64,000 bases of DNA from Pseudofulvimonas gallinarii (GCF_004343305.1 NZ_SMAF01000001.1:186001-250000); one strand, 5' to 3'; counted from the first letter of the stretch, positions 41,642 through 52,100 are shown. Numbers and translations are program-made. Notes: a model not told the origin generated them from the letters alone.

Positions 41642-43138
41642 TCAGTCGCCTTCGCGGACGTTCAGTGCCAGGAAGGTATTGGCGCCGCCGCGGCGGACCA
41701 GCAACATGACCGAATCGCCGGCCTTGACGCCCTCGACCGCCTTGTTGAACGCTGCCACGCTGCCGACGTCGGTCCGACCGACACGCAGGACGATGTCGCC
41801 GCGACGCAGCCCGGCGCGTCCGGCCGGGCCGCCGACGACCTGCGCCACCAGCACGCCCTCGCCGCTGCCCAGCTCGGCCTGGGTGCGCTGCTCCGCGCTC
41901 AGATCCTGCAGGCGCATGCCCAGGCGCGTGGCGCTCGCGGGTTGAGCCTCACCCGAGCGCGCCGGCAGCACGGCCTCCGGATCGGACTCCGCCTCGGCGA
42001 CAGTGACGGTGAGCATGCGTTCGCGGCCATCGCGGACGATGCGCACGTCGGCCTTGCTGCCCGGACGCGTGGTGCCGACGATCGGCGGCAGGTCGCTCTG
42101 GGTGATGATGTCGCGGCCATCGAAGCTCAGGATCACGTCGCCGATCTTGATCCCCGCCTGGTCAGCGGCACTGCCCGGGACGACACGCGCCACCAGCGCA
42201 CCGACCGGACGATCCAGGCCCAGGGACTCCGCGAATGCGCGCGTGACCTCCTGGACCTCCACGCCAATGCGCCCGCGACGGACCCGGCCGTCGGTCTTCA
42301 GCTGGTCGACGACATTCTGCGCGACGTCGATCGGAATGGCGAAACTGATGCCCATGTAGCCGCCGGTGCCGGAGAAGATCTGCGAGTTGATGCCGATCAC
42401 CTCCCCGGAGAGGTTGAACAGCGGCCCGCCGGAATTGCCCGGGTTGATGGCGACGTCGGTCTGGATGAAAGGCACGTACTGCTGGTCGCTGCCACCGACG
42501 CTGCGGCCGGTCGCGCTGACGACACCGGCGGTGACGGTGTGGTCGAATCGGAACGGCGACCCGATGGCCACCACCCACTGGCCCGGCTTGACCGTGTTCG
42601 CATTGCCGAGGCGGACCGTCGGCAGGCCGCTGGCGTCGACCTTGAGGACGGCGATATCGGTCTGCGGATCGGTGCCGATCACGTCGGCGCGGAATTCGCG
42701 ACGATCGGTCAGGCGGACCGTCACCTCGTCGGCACCCTGCACCACGTGGTTGTTGGTCAGGATGTAGCCGTCCTGGGAAATGATGAAACCGGAACCACCG
42801 GAAGTGGAATCACGCCCGCCCGGGACGCCCGGCGGACCGAAGAAGCGGCGGAAGAACTCCGGCATCTCTTCTTCTTCCATGCTCCGCTGCCGGCTGGCCG
42901 CGGTGGTCAGCGCGGTGATGTTGACCACGGCCGGCGCGTTCCCTTCGACCAGCGCGGTGAAATCCGGCAGCCCGGTGACCTGCACCGGCGCTGCAGTCTG
43001 CGCCGGCTGGCTGGCCTGCATCGCCGCGACGCTGCCGGCGGCGGCCGGCGCCTCGCTCTGGGCGCACGCAGCCGGCCCTACGGCCATGAATGCCCCGACC
43101 AGGGCGATGCGCAAGGCAAAAAGTTGATGCGTCTTCAT
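41642..43138 (-). CDS. DegP/MucD-type periplasmic serine protease
   Basis: Do-family protease and chaperone that clears misfolded envelope proteins. The 498-residue product has a signal peptide (residues 1-27, ending PAACAQ), a trypsin-like domain with His in LTNNHVV, Asp in TDIAVL and Ser in NPGNSGGPLF, and two PDZ domains (about 290-380 and 410-495). Linkage to rpoE and an anti-sigma gene matches MucD. The Cys at the signal end is not in a good lipobox. A Q-linker-like Met/Glu-rich stretch (SMEEEEMPEFF) precedes the protease domain. Confidence 0.95.
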   Translation of the reverse strand: MKTHQLFALRIALVGAFMAVGPAACAQSEAPAAAGSVAAMQASQPAQTAAPVQVTGLPDFTALVEGNAPAVVNITALTTAASRQRSMEEEEMPEFFRRFFGPPGVPGGRDSTSGGSGFIISQDGYILTNNHVVQGADEVTVRLTDRREFRADVIGTDPQTDIAVLKVDASGLPTVRLGNANTVKPGQWVVAIGSPFRFDHTVTAGVVSATGRSVGGSDQQYVPFIQTDVAINPGNSGGPLFNLSGEVIGINSQIFSGTGGYMGISFAIPIDVAQNVVDQLKTDGRVRRGRIGVEVQEVTRAFAESLGLDRPVGALVARVVPGSAADQAGIKIGDVILSFDGRDIITQSDLPPIVGTTRPGSKADVRIVRDGRERMLTVTVAEAESDPEAVLPARSGEAQPASATRLGMRLQDLSAEQRTQAELGSGEGVLVAQVVGGPAGRAGLRRGDIVLRVGRTDVGSVAAFNKAVEGVKAGDSVMLLVRRGGANTFLALNVREGD

Positions 43139-43276
43139 CGGAACTCCTAGCGATGTCGATTCAATCGGCCCGGCACGTCCCGACCGGGCCCCGGGCACCT
43201 GGAAATGGGGTCGGCTGCGGACGGCTCAACCGCACCGCCCACGGTTCACGGGCGATGGCAGGGCCTCCGGCAACCG

Positions 43277-43900
43277 CTACTGCGCTGACGCCGGCCGTTC
43301 CTGCGCGGGGGCCGCGGGACGGACGGTCGCGGGCAGCACGATGATGTACTGGGTCGATGGATAGTGCAGCGACGTCACCGGTGCCTTCTGCCAGGCTTCC
43401 GGATCGGGCGTGGGTGCGAATTCCCCTGCCCCGACCGGTCGCGACGACCGCGACGACACCGGCAGCAGCGGCAGCTGGCGGCGCAGGTCGTCGGCGCGCA
43501 CGCCCGAACGCGTCACTTCCGATTCACCGGCGACCAGCTGGCCGGCGTCGGTACCGGATGCGCCGGGCGCACCTGGCTGGACGTACCAGAAGGCGGATGC
43601 CGCCACCACCGCCGCGGTGGCAAAACCGGCAGCCCAGCGCAATCCGACCTGCAGCGGCAGGCGCCGGCGCGGCACCGCTTCGGTGGCGATCGCGGCGCGG
43701 ACGCGTTCGGCCAACGCATGGGGCGCCGGCATCATCGAACGGCTGCCACGCAGGCAATCGCCGATCAGGTGCCAGCACGCATAGGTCTCGCGAAGCTCGG
43801 CGTCGTGTTCCAGCCGCCGCAACAGGAACGCCGATTCACTGCGTCCGAGCGCGCCGTCGATCAGGGCCGAAAGATCTTCGCGATGGGAGGAACTGGTCAT
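43277..43900 (-). CDS. RseA-like anti-sigma-E factor
   Basis: A 207-residue single-pass membrane protein. The N-terminal cytosolic part (1-85; SALIDGALGRSESAFLLRRLEHDAELRETYACWHLIGDCLRG) has the RseA pattern that binds the sigma factor. It is followed by a helix (about 90-108, WAAGFATAAVVAASAFWYV) and a periplasmic tail rich in Pro and Ala. Regulated cleavage by DegS- and RseP-type proteases would release sigma-E. It starts 3 bp after rpoE. Confidence 0.9.
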   Translation of the reverse strand: MTSSSHREDLSALIDGALGRSESAFLLRRLEHDAELRETYACWHLIGDCLRGSRSMMPAPHALAERVRAAIATEAVPRRRLPLQVGLRWAAGFATAAVVAASAFWYVQPGAPGASGTDAGQLVAGESEVTRSGVRADDLRRQLPLLPVSSRSSRPVGAGEFAPTPDPEAWQKAPVTSLHYPSTQYIIVLPATVRPAAPAQERPASAQ

Positions 43901-43903
43901 GGA

Positions 43904-44485
43904 TCACGTCTCGGACAGCAGGGGGCGGATACGGCGCTCAATCGCCTCGCGGGCGCGGAAGATGCGCGAACGGACCGTGCCGATCGGGCAATCCATCGCT
44001 TCGGCGATTTCCTCGTAGCTGAGTCCTTCGACTTCGCGAAGGGTGATCGCCATGCGCAACTCCTCGGGCAGGTCGTCGACCGCGGCCGTGACATTGCGCT
44101 CGATCTCCTGGCGCAGCAGTTCGTTCTCGGGCGTGGCCCGGTCCTTCAACTGCGAGTCGGCACTGAAATGCATGGCATCCTCGATATCGACGTCGTCACT
44201 CGGCGGTCGCCGCCGCAGCGCCACCAGGTGGTTCTTGGCGGTGTTGACGGCGATCTTGTACACCCAGGTGTAGAACGCACTTTCGCCGCGAAAGTTCCCG
44301 AGCGCCCGGTAGGCGCGCAGGAACACTTCCTGGGCCACGTCCTGTGCTTCGGAGAAATCACGGATATATCGGCCGATGACGGCGAGGATCCGGTGCTGGT
44401 ACTTCCTGACCAGCAGGTCGAAGGCGCCCAGGTCGCCGCGCTGAACCCTCTCCACCAGCTCCTGGTCGACGTCCCTGTCACTCAT
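43904..44485 (-). CDS. rpoE: RNA polymerase sigma-E factor
   Basis: ECF sigma factor for the envelope stress response. The 193-residue product has region 2 (VRKYQHRILAVIGRYIRD, AQDVAQEVFLRAYRALGNFRGESAFYTWVYKIAVNTAKNHLV) and region 4 (LREVEGLSYEEIAEAMDCPIGTVRSRIFRAREAI). The ATG at 44485 starts MSDRDVDQELVERVQRGD, as in E. coli. A sigma-E-type promoter sits about 30 bp upstream, so it probably activates itself. The anti-sigma and DegP genes follow. Confidence 0.98.
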   Translation of the reverse strand: MSDRDVDQELVERVQRGDLGAFDLLVRKYQHRILAVIGRYIRDFSEAQDVAQEVFLRAYRALGNFRGESAFYTWVYKIAVNTAKNHLVALRRRPPSDDVDIEDAMHFSADSQLKDRATPENELLRQEIERNVTAAVDDLPEELRMAITLREVEGLSYEEIAEAMDCPIGTVRSRIFRAREAIERRIRPLLSET

Positions 44486-44513
44486 TCCGGACCTTTGCTT
44501 TCGAAGATGGCGG

Positions 44514-44541
44514 GCAGACCGCCTGTTCCCCGGCAAGTTCC
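44514..44541 (-). promoter_or_regulatory. Sigma-E-type promoter of rpoE
   Basis: Minus strand GGAACTT (44541-44535), a spacer of exactly 16 bases and TCTGC (44518-44514). GGAACTT is the sigma-E -35 consensus and TCTGC is one base from the TCTGA form of the -10. This fits autoregulation of rpoE. Confidence 0.7.
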
Positions 44542-44594
44542 CCTGCCGCGGACGATCGCGGGCGATCCCTGCATCCGGCGCCTGCGGTCAGGTC

Positions 44595-45440
44595 TCACCG
44601 GGCGCAGTGCTCCTGGTAGATCGACAGCGCTTCCGGCATCCATTCCTCGAGCTGGCGGATGCGCGTGTCGTGGCTGGGATGCGTGGACGAAAACTCCGGC
44701 GGTTGCCGGCCGCCACTGGCCTGGCCCATCCGCTCCCACAGTCGCGGGGCCTCGCGCGGATCGAAGCAGGCGCGTGCGGCCACCAGCAGGCCGATCTTGT
44801 CCGCCTCGCTCTCATGGTCGCGCGAGAACGGCAACAGGATGCCGTACTGGGCACCGGCGCCGATGGCGCCCATGATCACGCGCTGCGTCTGGGGGTCCAT
44901 GTCGCCCACGGACATGCCGGCGGCCATGCTGCCCATCTGCACCAGCTTCTGCGTCGCCATGCGCTCGGCACCATGGCGGGCGATGGCGTGGGCGATCTCG
45001 TGACCCATGACGGCGGCAAGACCGTTCGCATTGGCGGTGATGGGCAGGATGCCGGTATAGACGGCCACCTTGCCGCCTGGCAGGCAGAACGCGTTCGCCT
45101 GCTCGGACTGCACCAGGTTGAACTCCCAGTCGAAGTGCTGCCATGGCACGTCGGGCGCGATTTCCTTCGCCGCCATGACCAGGCGCCGGCCGATCTCGCG
45201 GACCGCATCAACCTCAGGACCGCTGCGGACCACGCGCTCCTGCGCCAGGATCTGCTGGTAGGACTGCAACCCCAGCGCGGACTCCTGCTCGCGTGTGATG
45301 TCCACCAGCTGGCTGCGGCCGGTAATGGGCACTTCGTGCTGGTTGCTGAACCAGTAATAGCCCAGGTAAAGCACGAACAGGATGATCGGCCACCAGCGCA
45401 ATCCGGCACCGCCGCGTCGACCCGCACCCAATGGACCCAT
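44595..45440 (-). CDS. M48 family metalloprotease
   Basis: A 281-residue membrane-bound zinc peptidase with one N-terminal helix (WWPIILFVLYLGYYWF). The catalytic motif HEIAH lies in VMGHEIAHAIARHG, and the third ligand Glu in HESEADKIG. The C-terminal part has STHPSHDTRIRQLEEWM, usual in the family's periplasmic quality-control members (LoiP/BepA relatives). Its start is about 110 bp from the rpoE leader, but it is transcribed toward it on the same strand, so it lies upstream of rpoE. Confidence 0.92.
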   Translation of the reverse strand: MGPLGAGRRGGAGLRWWPIILFVLYLGYYWFSNQHEVPITGRSQLVDITREQESALGLQSYQQILAQERVVRSGPEVDAVREIGRRLVMAAKEIAPDVPWQHFDWEFNLVQSEQANAFCLPGGKVAVYTGILPITANANGLAAVMGHEIAHAIARHGAERMATQKLVQMGSMAAGMSVGDMDPQTQRVIMGAIGAGAQYGILLPFSRDHESEADKIGLLVAARACFDPREAPRLWERMGQASGGRQPPEFSSTHPSHDTRIRQLEEWMPEALSIYQEHCAR

Positions 45441-45509
45441 CTTCGTTCTCCTGTCGTTGCGACTGCCGCGGAGGATAGCGCCGCCGCCGTTCCGGCGTGT
45501 ACCGGGCGG

Positions 45510-47453
45510 TCAGGGTCCGGCAAGGTGTCGCGCGACACGGAAGCCCACACGCGGGCTGGTGGTCGCCGCTTCGATGTTCATCCTGTAAGCCGCACGCACC
45601 TGGTCCGGACCGCTGGCCCAGGACGAGCCGCGCACGACGCGTCGCGAACAGCCCGGATTCACCCAGGCCTGGCCGTCACTGGGCGCGCGCGAATAGGTGC
45701 TGTGCCAGCAGTCCTCGACCCATTCGGAGACATTGCCCACCAGGTCGTGAATGCCGAACGCGTTGGCGGCGTAGCTGCGAACCGGCGCGATGCCGAAGTG
45801 CCCGTCATCGATGTCGGGGAAGGCGTTGCTCCACTCCCGGCGCGAACGCGATCGGTCGCCGGCACTGGATACGTTGGCGACCGCCTGCTTCGGCGGTCCG
45901 GCGCCCCACGGATAGGCCGTCGCGCTGCCGGCACGCAGGGCGTATTCGAACTCGGCTTCCGATGGCAGGCGGTAAGGCTTGCCGGTCGATTCCGCCAGCC
46001 AGGTGGCATAGGCGACCGCGTCATCCCAGTCGACATGGACCACCGGATAGGTGTCCGGCGCGGCGCGACCGGTCTCGTCATGACGCCAGTTGATCCGGGC
46101 ACGTTCGCGCATGCTGCCGGAACGCTCGTCGTACACCGACGAACGTCCCTCGCGCTCGGCATGGGTCCGGTAGCCCGTCGCTTCGACGAACAGCCGGAAG
46201 GCGCCGACGGTGGTTTCCGATTCCGCCAGCGCGAAGCCCTGGTCGAAGCGCACGCGAAACCGTGGACCTTCGTTGTTGCGGCGGCCGGCCTCGCTCTCCG
46301 GCGAGCCCATCAGGAAACTGCCGACTGGCACCACCACCATCACCGGACCGCTGGAACCGTCGCCGAGCGCGTCGCGGAAGCGTTCGCCTTCGCCATAGCC
46401 GGCGTACAGGCGGACATTGCGGATACGTTCCCGGACCAGGCCGGCGCCGACGTGATCGGGGGCGATGGCCAGCGCCTGCTCGAGGGTGGCTTCGGCCGCA
46501 TCGGCCTGGCCTTCGTCCAGGCGCTGGTGCGCCTGGCTGAGCAGGACCGCACCGATGTGGTTGCGTTGCTCGACGAGCGCCGTCCGCGCCTCCTCCAGTG
46601 CGAGGCGGGCATCAGGCGTCACCGCGGCTGCCCGGTCTATCAGTGCTTCCGCCTCCTCGAATGCGCCCTCTTCGCCACGGGCCAGCGCCTGCGTCAGCAG
46701 CCGGTCGCGGATGGCGGCCAGGCCGGCCTGTGCCGTGAGATTGCCCGGTTCCAGCTCGAGCACCTGCTGGTAGATGGCCCTGGCGGATCGGTTGCCACGG
46801 TCGAGCCGGCCGCGCTCCACGGCCGCCGAGGCCTGCTCCAGCAGCACGCGCTGGGCCTCGCCGGCGACCACCCAGGCACGCCAGCGCGCCACGTCGGCAG
46901 GACCTTCGTGCAACTGCTCCAGTATCGGCAGCACAGCGCGTCCGCCCGGGTAGTCGCCCAGCGACATCGCCGATTCCATGTCCGCAGCCAGGCGTTCCAG
47001 TGTGCGCTCCAGGCCGGCGCGCGCCCGCGCGTTGCCGGGCGCGGCCGCAAGGACGGAAACGAAGAGATCGACGGCGTTGTCGCCGGGCGGCCGGAAAAGG
47101 CGACCCTGCGCCAGCGCGGCATCGGCGCGCTGCAGGATCACCGTCACGCCGTTGCGGTCACTGTGGTCGAACTCGACCAGCGTCGGTGCCCAGCCGGCTT
47201 CGGGAACCGGCGAGGCGACCGGTTCCGGGGTGTCGTGCGGCTCACCCTCGACTGCGACGGCTCCCGTGCCGGGGTCGTCATCGCCGTCATCGCCCTCATC
47301 GCCCGGAAAAACCGGGGCTTCCGGCCTGTCGGCAAGCACGGTGGCCGGTGGAGTCAGGCCGCCGGACAGGGTCTCCTGGCCGCGCTGCCACCAGCTGTAC
47401 AGGACGGCGCAGCCGGCCAGGGCGATCAGGATCGAGATGACCCGGCGTATCAT
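45510..47453 (-). CDS. Membrane-anchored TPR and FGE-sulfatase domain protein
   Basis: A 647-residue protein with an N-terminal anchor (about 5-22), an acidic low-complexity linker (EAPVFPGDEGDDGDDDPG), TPR-like helices (about 120-360: AIYQQVLELEPGNLTAQAGLAAIRDRLL, AEATLEQALAIAPDHVGAGL) and a C-terminal formylglycine-generating-enzyme-like (SUMF) domain. That domain covers about 375-640 with MVVVPVGSFLMGS, YPVVHVDWDDAVAYATWLAE, RLPSEAEFEYALRAG, NVSEWVEDCW and RVVRGSSW. In this class the SUMF fold often has no oxidase activity and serves as a binding module. It is divergent from rnd with only 32 bp between starts. Confidence 0.88.
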   Translation of the reverse strand: MIRRVISILIALAGCAVLYSWWQRGQETLSGGLTPPATVLADRPEAPVFPGDEGDDGDDDPGTGAVAVEGEPHDTPEPVASPVPEAGWAPTLVEFDHSDRNGVTVILQRADAALAQGRLFRPPGDNAVDLFVSVLAAAPGNARARAGLERTLERLAADMESAMSLGDYPGGRAVLPILEQLHEGPADVARWRAWVVAGEAQRVLLEQASAAVERGRLDRGNRSARAIYQQVLELEPGNLTAQAGLAAIRDRLLTQALARGEEGAFEEAEALIDRAAAVTPDARLALEEARTALVEQRNHIGAVLLSQAHQRLDEGQADAAEATLEQALAIAPDHVGAGLVRERIRNVRLYAGYGEGERFRDALGDGSSGPVMVVVPVGSFLMGSPESEAGRRNNEGPRFRVRFDQGFALAESETTVGAFRLFVEATGYRTHAEREGRSSVYDERSGSMRERARINWRHDETGRAAPDTYPVVHVDWDDAVAYATWLAESTGKPYRLPSEAEFEYALRAGSATAYPWGAGPPKQAVANVSSAGDRSRSRREWSNAFPDIDDGHFGIAPVRSYAANAFGIHDLVGNVSEWVEDCWHSTYSRAPSDGQAWVNPGCSRRVVRGSSWASGPDQVRAAYRMNIEAATTSPRVGFRVARHLAGP

Positions 47454-47485
47454 GCGCGGCTTGCCTGCAACTGCATCATCCCCGA

Positions 47486-48604
47486 ATGGTACCCAATCCC
47501 GACGAATCGACCACCCATCCGACAGAACTCTGGATCGAAGACGGCCCCACCCTGCTCGAGTGGCGCGGTGAAGGTGGCCAGATCCTCGCCGTCGATACCG
47601 AATTCGTCCGTGAACGCACGTACTGGCCGACCCTCGCCCTCGTGCAGTTGGCCGGCCCCGCCCCGGCCACGCTGATCGACCCGCTGGTCTTCAAGCCCCT
47701 GGAAACCCTGGGCCAGGTGCTGGCTGATCCGGCGGCGACCATCCTCATGCACAGCGCCAGCGAGGATCTGGTGGCGCTGCGGCCACTGCTTCCCGCTCCG
47801 ATCACCGGACTGTACGACACCCAGATCGCCGCGGCCTTCGCCGGACTGGGCGCGGGGCTGGGTTACCAGGCCTGCGTGGCGCAGCTCCTCGGCGTCCACC
47901 TGGAAAAACAGGAAACACGGTCGAACTGGCTGGCGCGCCCACTCAGCGACCGGCAGATCAGCTACGCCCTGGATGACGTCCGCCACCTGCACCGCGTCCA
48001 CGCGCTGCTCGACGACCGCCTAAAGACCCGCGGGTATGCGTCCTGGCATCGGGAAGACTGCCGGCGGCTGGCCGAAAACGGCTGGCGCGGCGAGACCGAC
48101 GAGCAGCCACAGCTCGCCTTCCGCAACGGCTGGCGCTGGTCGCCACTCGCGCAGGCGCAGTTGCGCCGCATCCTGTTGTGGCGCGAACAGGCCGCGCGCG
48201 AGCGCGACCTGCCACGCCGCTGGGTCCTGGACGACCACACCGCCATAGCCGCCGCCATCGAACCGGAACATAGCGCGGCCCGCCTGGCCGCTCGCCTGGC
48301 CGATGCACCGGCGGGACGCCGCCGCAGCCTGCAGGCGCTGCTCAACCTGCTCGAACGCGTGCCGGACGACGAGGAACTCGCAACAACCGTTCCCGTGCCG
48401 GCGCCGCACGACGATGTCCTGAAACAGGGCATGAAGCGCCTGAAGGCGGTCGTCGACCGGGAAGCCGAGCGCCTCGACCTGCCGCCGGGACTGCTGTGCC
48501 CGCGACGTGCGCTGGAGTTTCTGCTCCGCGCCGGACGGCTGCCCGACGACCTGGCCGGCTGGCGCCGTGAAGTACTGGAGCCGGCGCTGGTGGCTGAACT
48601 GTAG
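47486..48604 (+). CDS. rnd: Ribonuclease D
   Basis: DEDD-type 3'-5' exoribonuclease that trims tRNA precursors. The 372-residue product has Exo[14 protein letters not shown], ExoII region around [10 protein letters not shown], Exo[17 protein letters not shown], and one or two HRDC domains in the C-terminal half ([32 protein letters not shown]). Length and order match E. coli RNase D. The start at 47486 faces the SUMF-TPR gene. Confidence 0.95.
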   Translation: MVPNPDESTTHPTELWIEDGPTLLEWRGEGGQILAVDTEFVRERTYWPTLALVQLAGPAPATLIDPLVFKPLETLGQVLADPAATILMHSASEDLVALRPLLPAPITGLYDTQIAAAFAGLGAGLGYQACVAQLLGVHLEKQETRSNWLARPLSDRQISYALDDVRHLHRVHALLDDRLKTRGYASWHREDCRRLAENGWRGETDEQPQLAFRNGWRWSPLAQAQLRRILLWREQAARERDLPRRWVLDDHTAIAAAIEPEHSAARLAARLADAPAGRRRSLQALLNLLERVPDDEELATTVPVPAPHDDVLKQGMKRLKAVVDREAERLDLPPGLLCPRRALEFLLRAGRLPDDLAGWRREVLEPALVAEL

Positions 48605-48626
48605 CCACGGCGCACTGCTCCAAACT

Positions 48627-48655
48627 TTGCCAAGCGGCGCTACTCATGGCAGAAT
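48627..48655 (+). promoter_or_regulatory. Promoter for infA
   Basis: TTGCCA (48627-48632), a 17-base spacer and CAGAAT (48650-48655), a good sigma-70 match. It begins about 20 bp after rnd and would start transcription near 48662, 40 bp before the infA ATG. Confidence 0.5.
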
Positions 48656-48701
48656 CGCCGCCTTCGCCCAGCGGGCCCCTGACCCAACACGACGCCAACG
48701 G

Positions 48702-48920
48702 ATGTCGAAAGACGATCAAATCGAGATGGAAGGCTCGGTCATCGAGACCCTGCCCAACACCACTTTCCGCGTGAAGCTGGACAACGGCCACGTCATTACC
48801 GCCCATATTTCCGGTCGCATGCGCAAGCACTACATCCGCATCCTCACCGGTGACAAGGTCAAGGTCGAGATGACCCCGTACGACCTGAGCAAGGGTCGTA
48901 TCACCTACCGCATGAAGTAA
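48702..48920 (+). CDS. infA: Translation initiation factor IF-1
   Basis: A 72-residue OB-fold factor that binds the ribosomal A site during initiation. It is recognisable throughout: [70 protein letters not shown]. No tRNA-Ser or aat gene follows, unlike in E. coli. After the gene about 280 bp contain two hairpins and no convincing gene. Confidence 0.98.
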   Translation: MSKDDQIEMEGSVIETLPNTTFRVKLDNGHVITAHISGRMRKHYIRILTGDKVKVEMTPYDLSKGRITYRMK

Positions 48921-49152
48921 TGGCGGTGGCGGCCCCCACGGCCGCCTTCCAGTATCCCGAAGCTGTCCGCCGCCCTGACCGGGGCGCCGCGGGGCATTGC
49001 CGTGTCCGCGCTTCCAGCGGAGGCTGCGGCTTCGGGGAGACAGCAAACATTTCCGCCTATGCGACGCGGGCCTTCTCGTTTCCGCGATGCCCGCGGCTCG
49101 CGCGCGCCTGCTCGAGCTCCGCCTGCGCACACCGGACGACCGCGGCGGAAAA

Positions 49153-49184
49153 CCGCCCTGCAACGGGTGCAGGGCGGCTTGTTT
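49153..49184. terminator. Bidirectional terminator between infA and gdhB
   Basis: A 10-bp perfect stem CCGCCCTGCA/TGCAGGGCGG with a 5-base loop (49153-49177) is followed on the plus strand by CTTGTTTT, and on the minus strand by TTTT. A weaker hairpin (GGCGGCC/GGCCGCC, 48928-48946) lies just after infA. The rest of 48921-49198 shows nothing else. Confidence 0.75.
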
Positions 49185-49198
49185 TCCTTGCGCCGTGA

Positions 49199-52100
49199 TC
49201 AGCGACGGCCCGCGTTCACCAGCTGTGCCAGGCGATGCACCGCGACCATCACGGTCGGATAGTCCATGCCCAGCTGGTTGCGCATGTCGGCCAGCATGCC
49301 GAGGGTGAAGCGCAGGCCCGGGTCATCGCCGGTGAACCAGGCCTCGACCAGCTTGCGACCATTGCCATCCGGCTTGGCGGCACCGGCGAGGATCTGTGCC
49401 GTCAGCGCGCGATGCTGCGCGAACAGCTCGTCGCGGAGACTGCCACGTGCATGCGCATGCCAGCGACCGGTGACAGGCAGGTCCTCGACACGGTCCATCA
49501 GCCATTTCAGGTGCAGCGTGTCGCCGACCTGGAAATAGACTTCGGCGACCTTGCCCACCGGCAGCCCACGCTCGGCCGCGACCTCGACGATGTCCAGCGC
49601 CGCCGCCAGGTGTGACAGCCCCGCCAGCTGCGCGGCCAGCGCCTTCGGCACGCCGCGTTCCTGCCAGTTCGAAGCATCGGCGCTGATGGCTTCGCGCTCG
49701 CTGGCGGACACCAGCTTGCCGAGGCCGCTGCGCAGTTCGGCCAGGCCGGGCGCGTAGCGGGCCACGGCATTGGCGATCACCAGCTTGTCGCCGGGCAGGT
49801 TGAGCAGCCAGCGCGTCATCGAGCGCAGAAGCTGCCAGATGCGCATCAGCGCATCGACCTGAACCGCATCGGTGACCTTGCCGTCGAGCGCGTCGATGTC
49901 CGCCCACAGGGCGCGGGCATCGAGGATCTCGCGGGCGATGCTGTAAGCCTTGGCGATCTGCGCCGGCGTCTGCCCGGTGTCTTCCTGCATGCGCAGCACG
50001 AAGGTCGAACCCATGCGGTTGACGATCGAGTTGGTCACCGCCGTGGCGATGATCTCGCGACGCAGGCGGTGCTGCTCGAGCTCGCGGCCGTAGCGCTCCT
50101 GGATCGGCTTCGGGAAATAGCGCGCCAGTTCGGCGGACAGGTGCGGATCCTCCGGTACGTCCGATTCCAGCAGGCGCTCGAACAGTTCGATCTTGCTGTA
50201 GGACAGCAGGACCGCCAGCTCGGGCCGCGTCAGCCCTTCGCCACGCGCCCGGCGTTCTTCGAACTCGGCGTCGCTGGGCAGGTACTCGATGGCACGGTCC
50301 AGCTTGCCCTGCGCTTCCAGCGTGCGCACGAAGTGCTGCTTGGAACCCAGGCGCGCGACGCCCATGCGCTCCATCAGGCTGATCGCCTGGTTCTGGCGGT
50401 AGTTGTCGTTGAGGACCAGCTGCGCGACCTCGTCGGTCATCTCGACCAGCAGCGCGTTGCGTTCGTCGAGGCTCAGCACGCCACGCTGTACCAGCTCGTT
50501 GAGCAGGATCTTGATGTTCACCTCGTGGTCCGAGGTGTCGACGCCGGCCGAGTTGTCGATGAAATCGGTGTTGAGCAGCACGCCGGCGCGCGCCGCCTCG
50601 ATGCGTCCGAGCTGCGTCATGCCCAGGTTACCGCCCTCGCCCACGACCTTGCAGCGAAGTTCGCGGCCATCGACGCGCAGCGGCGTGTTGGCGCGATCGC
50701 CGACATCGGCGTGCGATTCACTGGAGGCCTTCACGTACGTACCGATGCCGCCGTTCCAGAGCAGGCCGACCGGTGCCTTCAGGATCGCCTTCATCAGTTC
50801 GTTCGGCGTCAGCGACGTGACGTCGTCCGCGATGCCCAGCGCCTCGCGCGCCTGCGGCGACAGCGGAATGGTCTTGGCGCTGCGCGGCCAGATGCCGCCA
50901 CCTTCGGAAATCAGGCTGCGATCGTAGTCGTCCCAGCTCGAGCGCGGTACGTTGAACAGGCGCTTGCGCTCCTTGAATCCGCGCGCCGAATCCGGCTGCG
51001 GATCGATGAAGATGTGGCGGTGGTCGAAGGCGGCGACGAGCCGGATGTGCTCGGACAGCAGCATGCCGTTGCCGAAGACGTCGCCGGACATGTCGCCGAT
51101 GCCGACGCAGGTGAAGTCTTCCTTCTGGCAATCGACGCCAAGCGCGCGGAAGTGGCGTTTCACGGACTCCCAGGCGCCACGCGCGGTGATGCCCATGCCC
51201 TTGTGGTCGTAACCGTACGAACCACCGGATGCGAAGGCGTCGCCAAGCCAGAAATCATGTTCCGCCGACACCGAATTGGCGATGTCCGAGAACGTCGCCG
51301 TACCCTTGTCGGCGGCGACGACGAGGTACGGATCGTCGCCGTCGTGGCGGACGACGTTCTTCGGCGGCACCGGCTTGCCATCGACGAGGTTGTCGGTGAT
51401 GTCCAGCAGGCCGTTGATGAAACTGCGGTAACAGCTCACGCCTTCAGCGAGCATCGCATCGCGGTCGCCGCTGGCCGGCGGGCGCTTGACGATGAAGCCG
51501 CCCTTGGCGCCGACCGGCACGATGACGGTGTTCTTCACCATCTGCGCCTTCACCAGGCCGAGCACTTCGGTGCGGAAGTCCTCGCGCCGGTCGGACCAGC
51601 GCAGGCCGCCGCGGGCGACGGGTCCGAAGCGCAGGTGCGTGCCTTCGATGCGCGGCGAATAGACGAAGATCTCGCGGTACGGGCGCGGCTTCGGCGCTTC
51701 GATCAGGCGCGCCGGATCGAACTTGAAGCTGATGTAGTCGTGCGGCCGGCCGTCCTCGGCCAGCTGGTAGAAATTCGTGCGCAGCGTCGCGTGGATCGCT
51801 GCCATCAGGCTGCGCAGGATGCGGTCCTCGTCCAGGCTCCCCACTTCCTCCAGCAGCGTCTTCACCGCTTCGACGATGGCCCGCTCGAACACCGCCGGGC
51901 CCATCCCGCGGGCCTCGACCAGCGCCGGGATCTGCGCACGCTCGGTGTCGGTGCGCGACAGACGTCCCATGGCGCGCTCGACCACGCCCTGCCAGCGCTG
52001 CGTTTCCTCGGCGGGCTCGTCGACGCGGGCCGGGTCGAACTTGGCCTGGAACACCTCGATCAGCAGGCGGGCGAGCACCGGATAACGGTTGAGCGTCTGC

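Noticed and set aside
43064-43138. DegP as a lipoprotein because of a Cys at the end of its signal peptide
   Set aside because: The residues before the Cys (PAAC) do not form a good lipobox, and DegP/MucD proteins are usually soluble periplasmic.
44607-47675. Long open frame on the plus strand opposite the M48 and TPR-FGE genes (1022 codons)
   Set aside because: Shadow of genes with clear catalytic and domain motifs; composition is typical of antisense frames in GC-rich DNA.
48921-49198. Possible tRNA-Ser or aat gene after infA, as in E. coli
   Set aside because: No cloverleaf, CCA end or anticodon arm could be placed, and no transferase-like frame is present. Only hairpins were seen.
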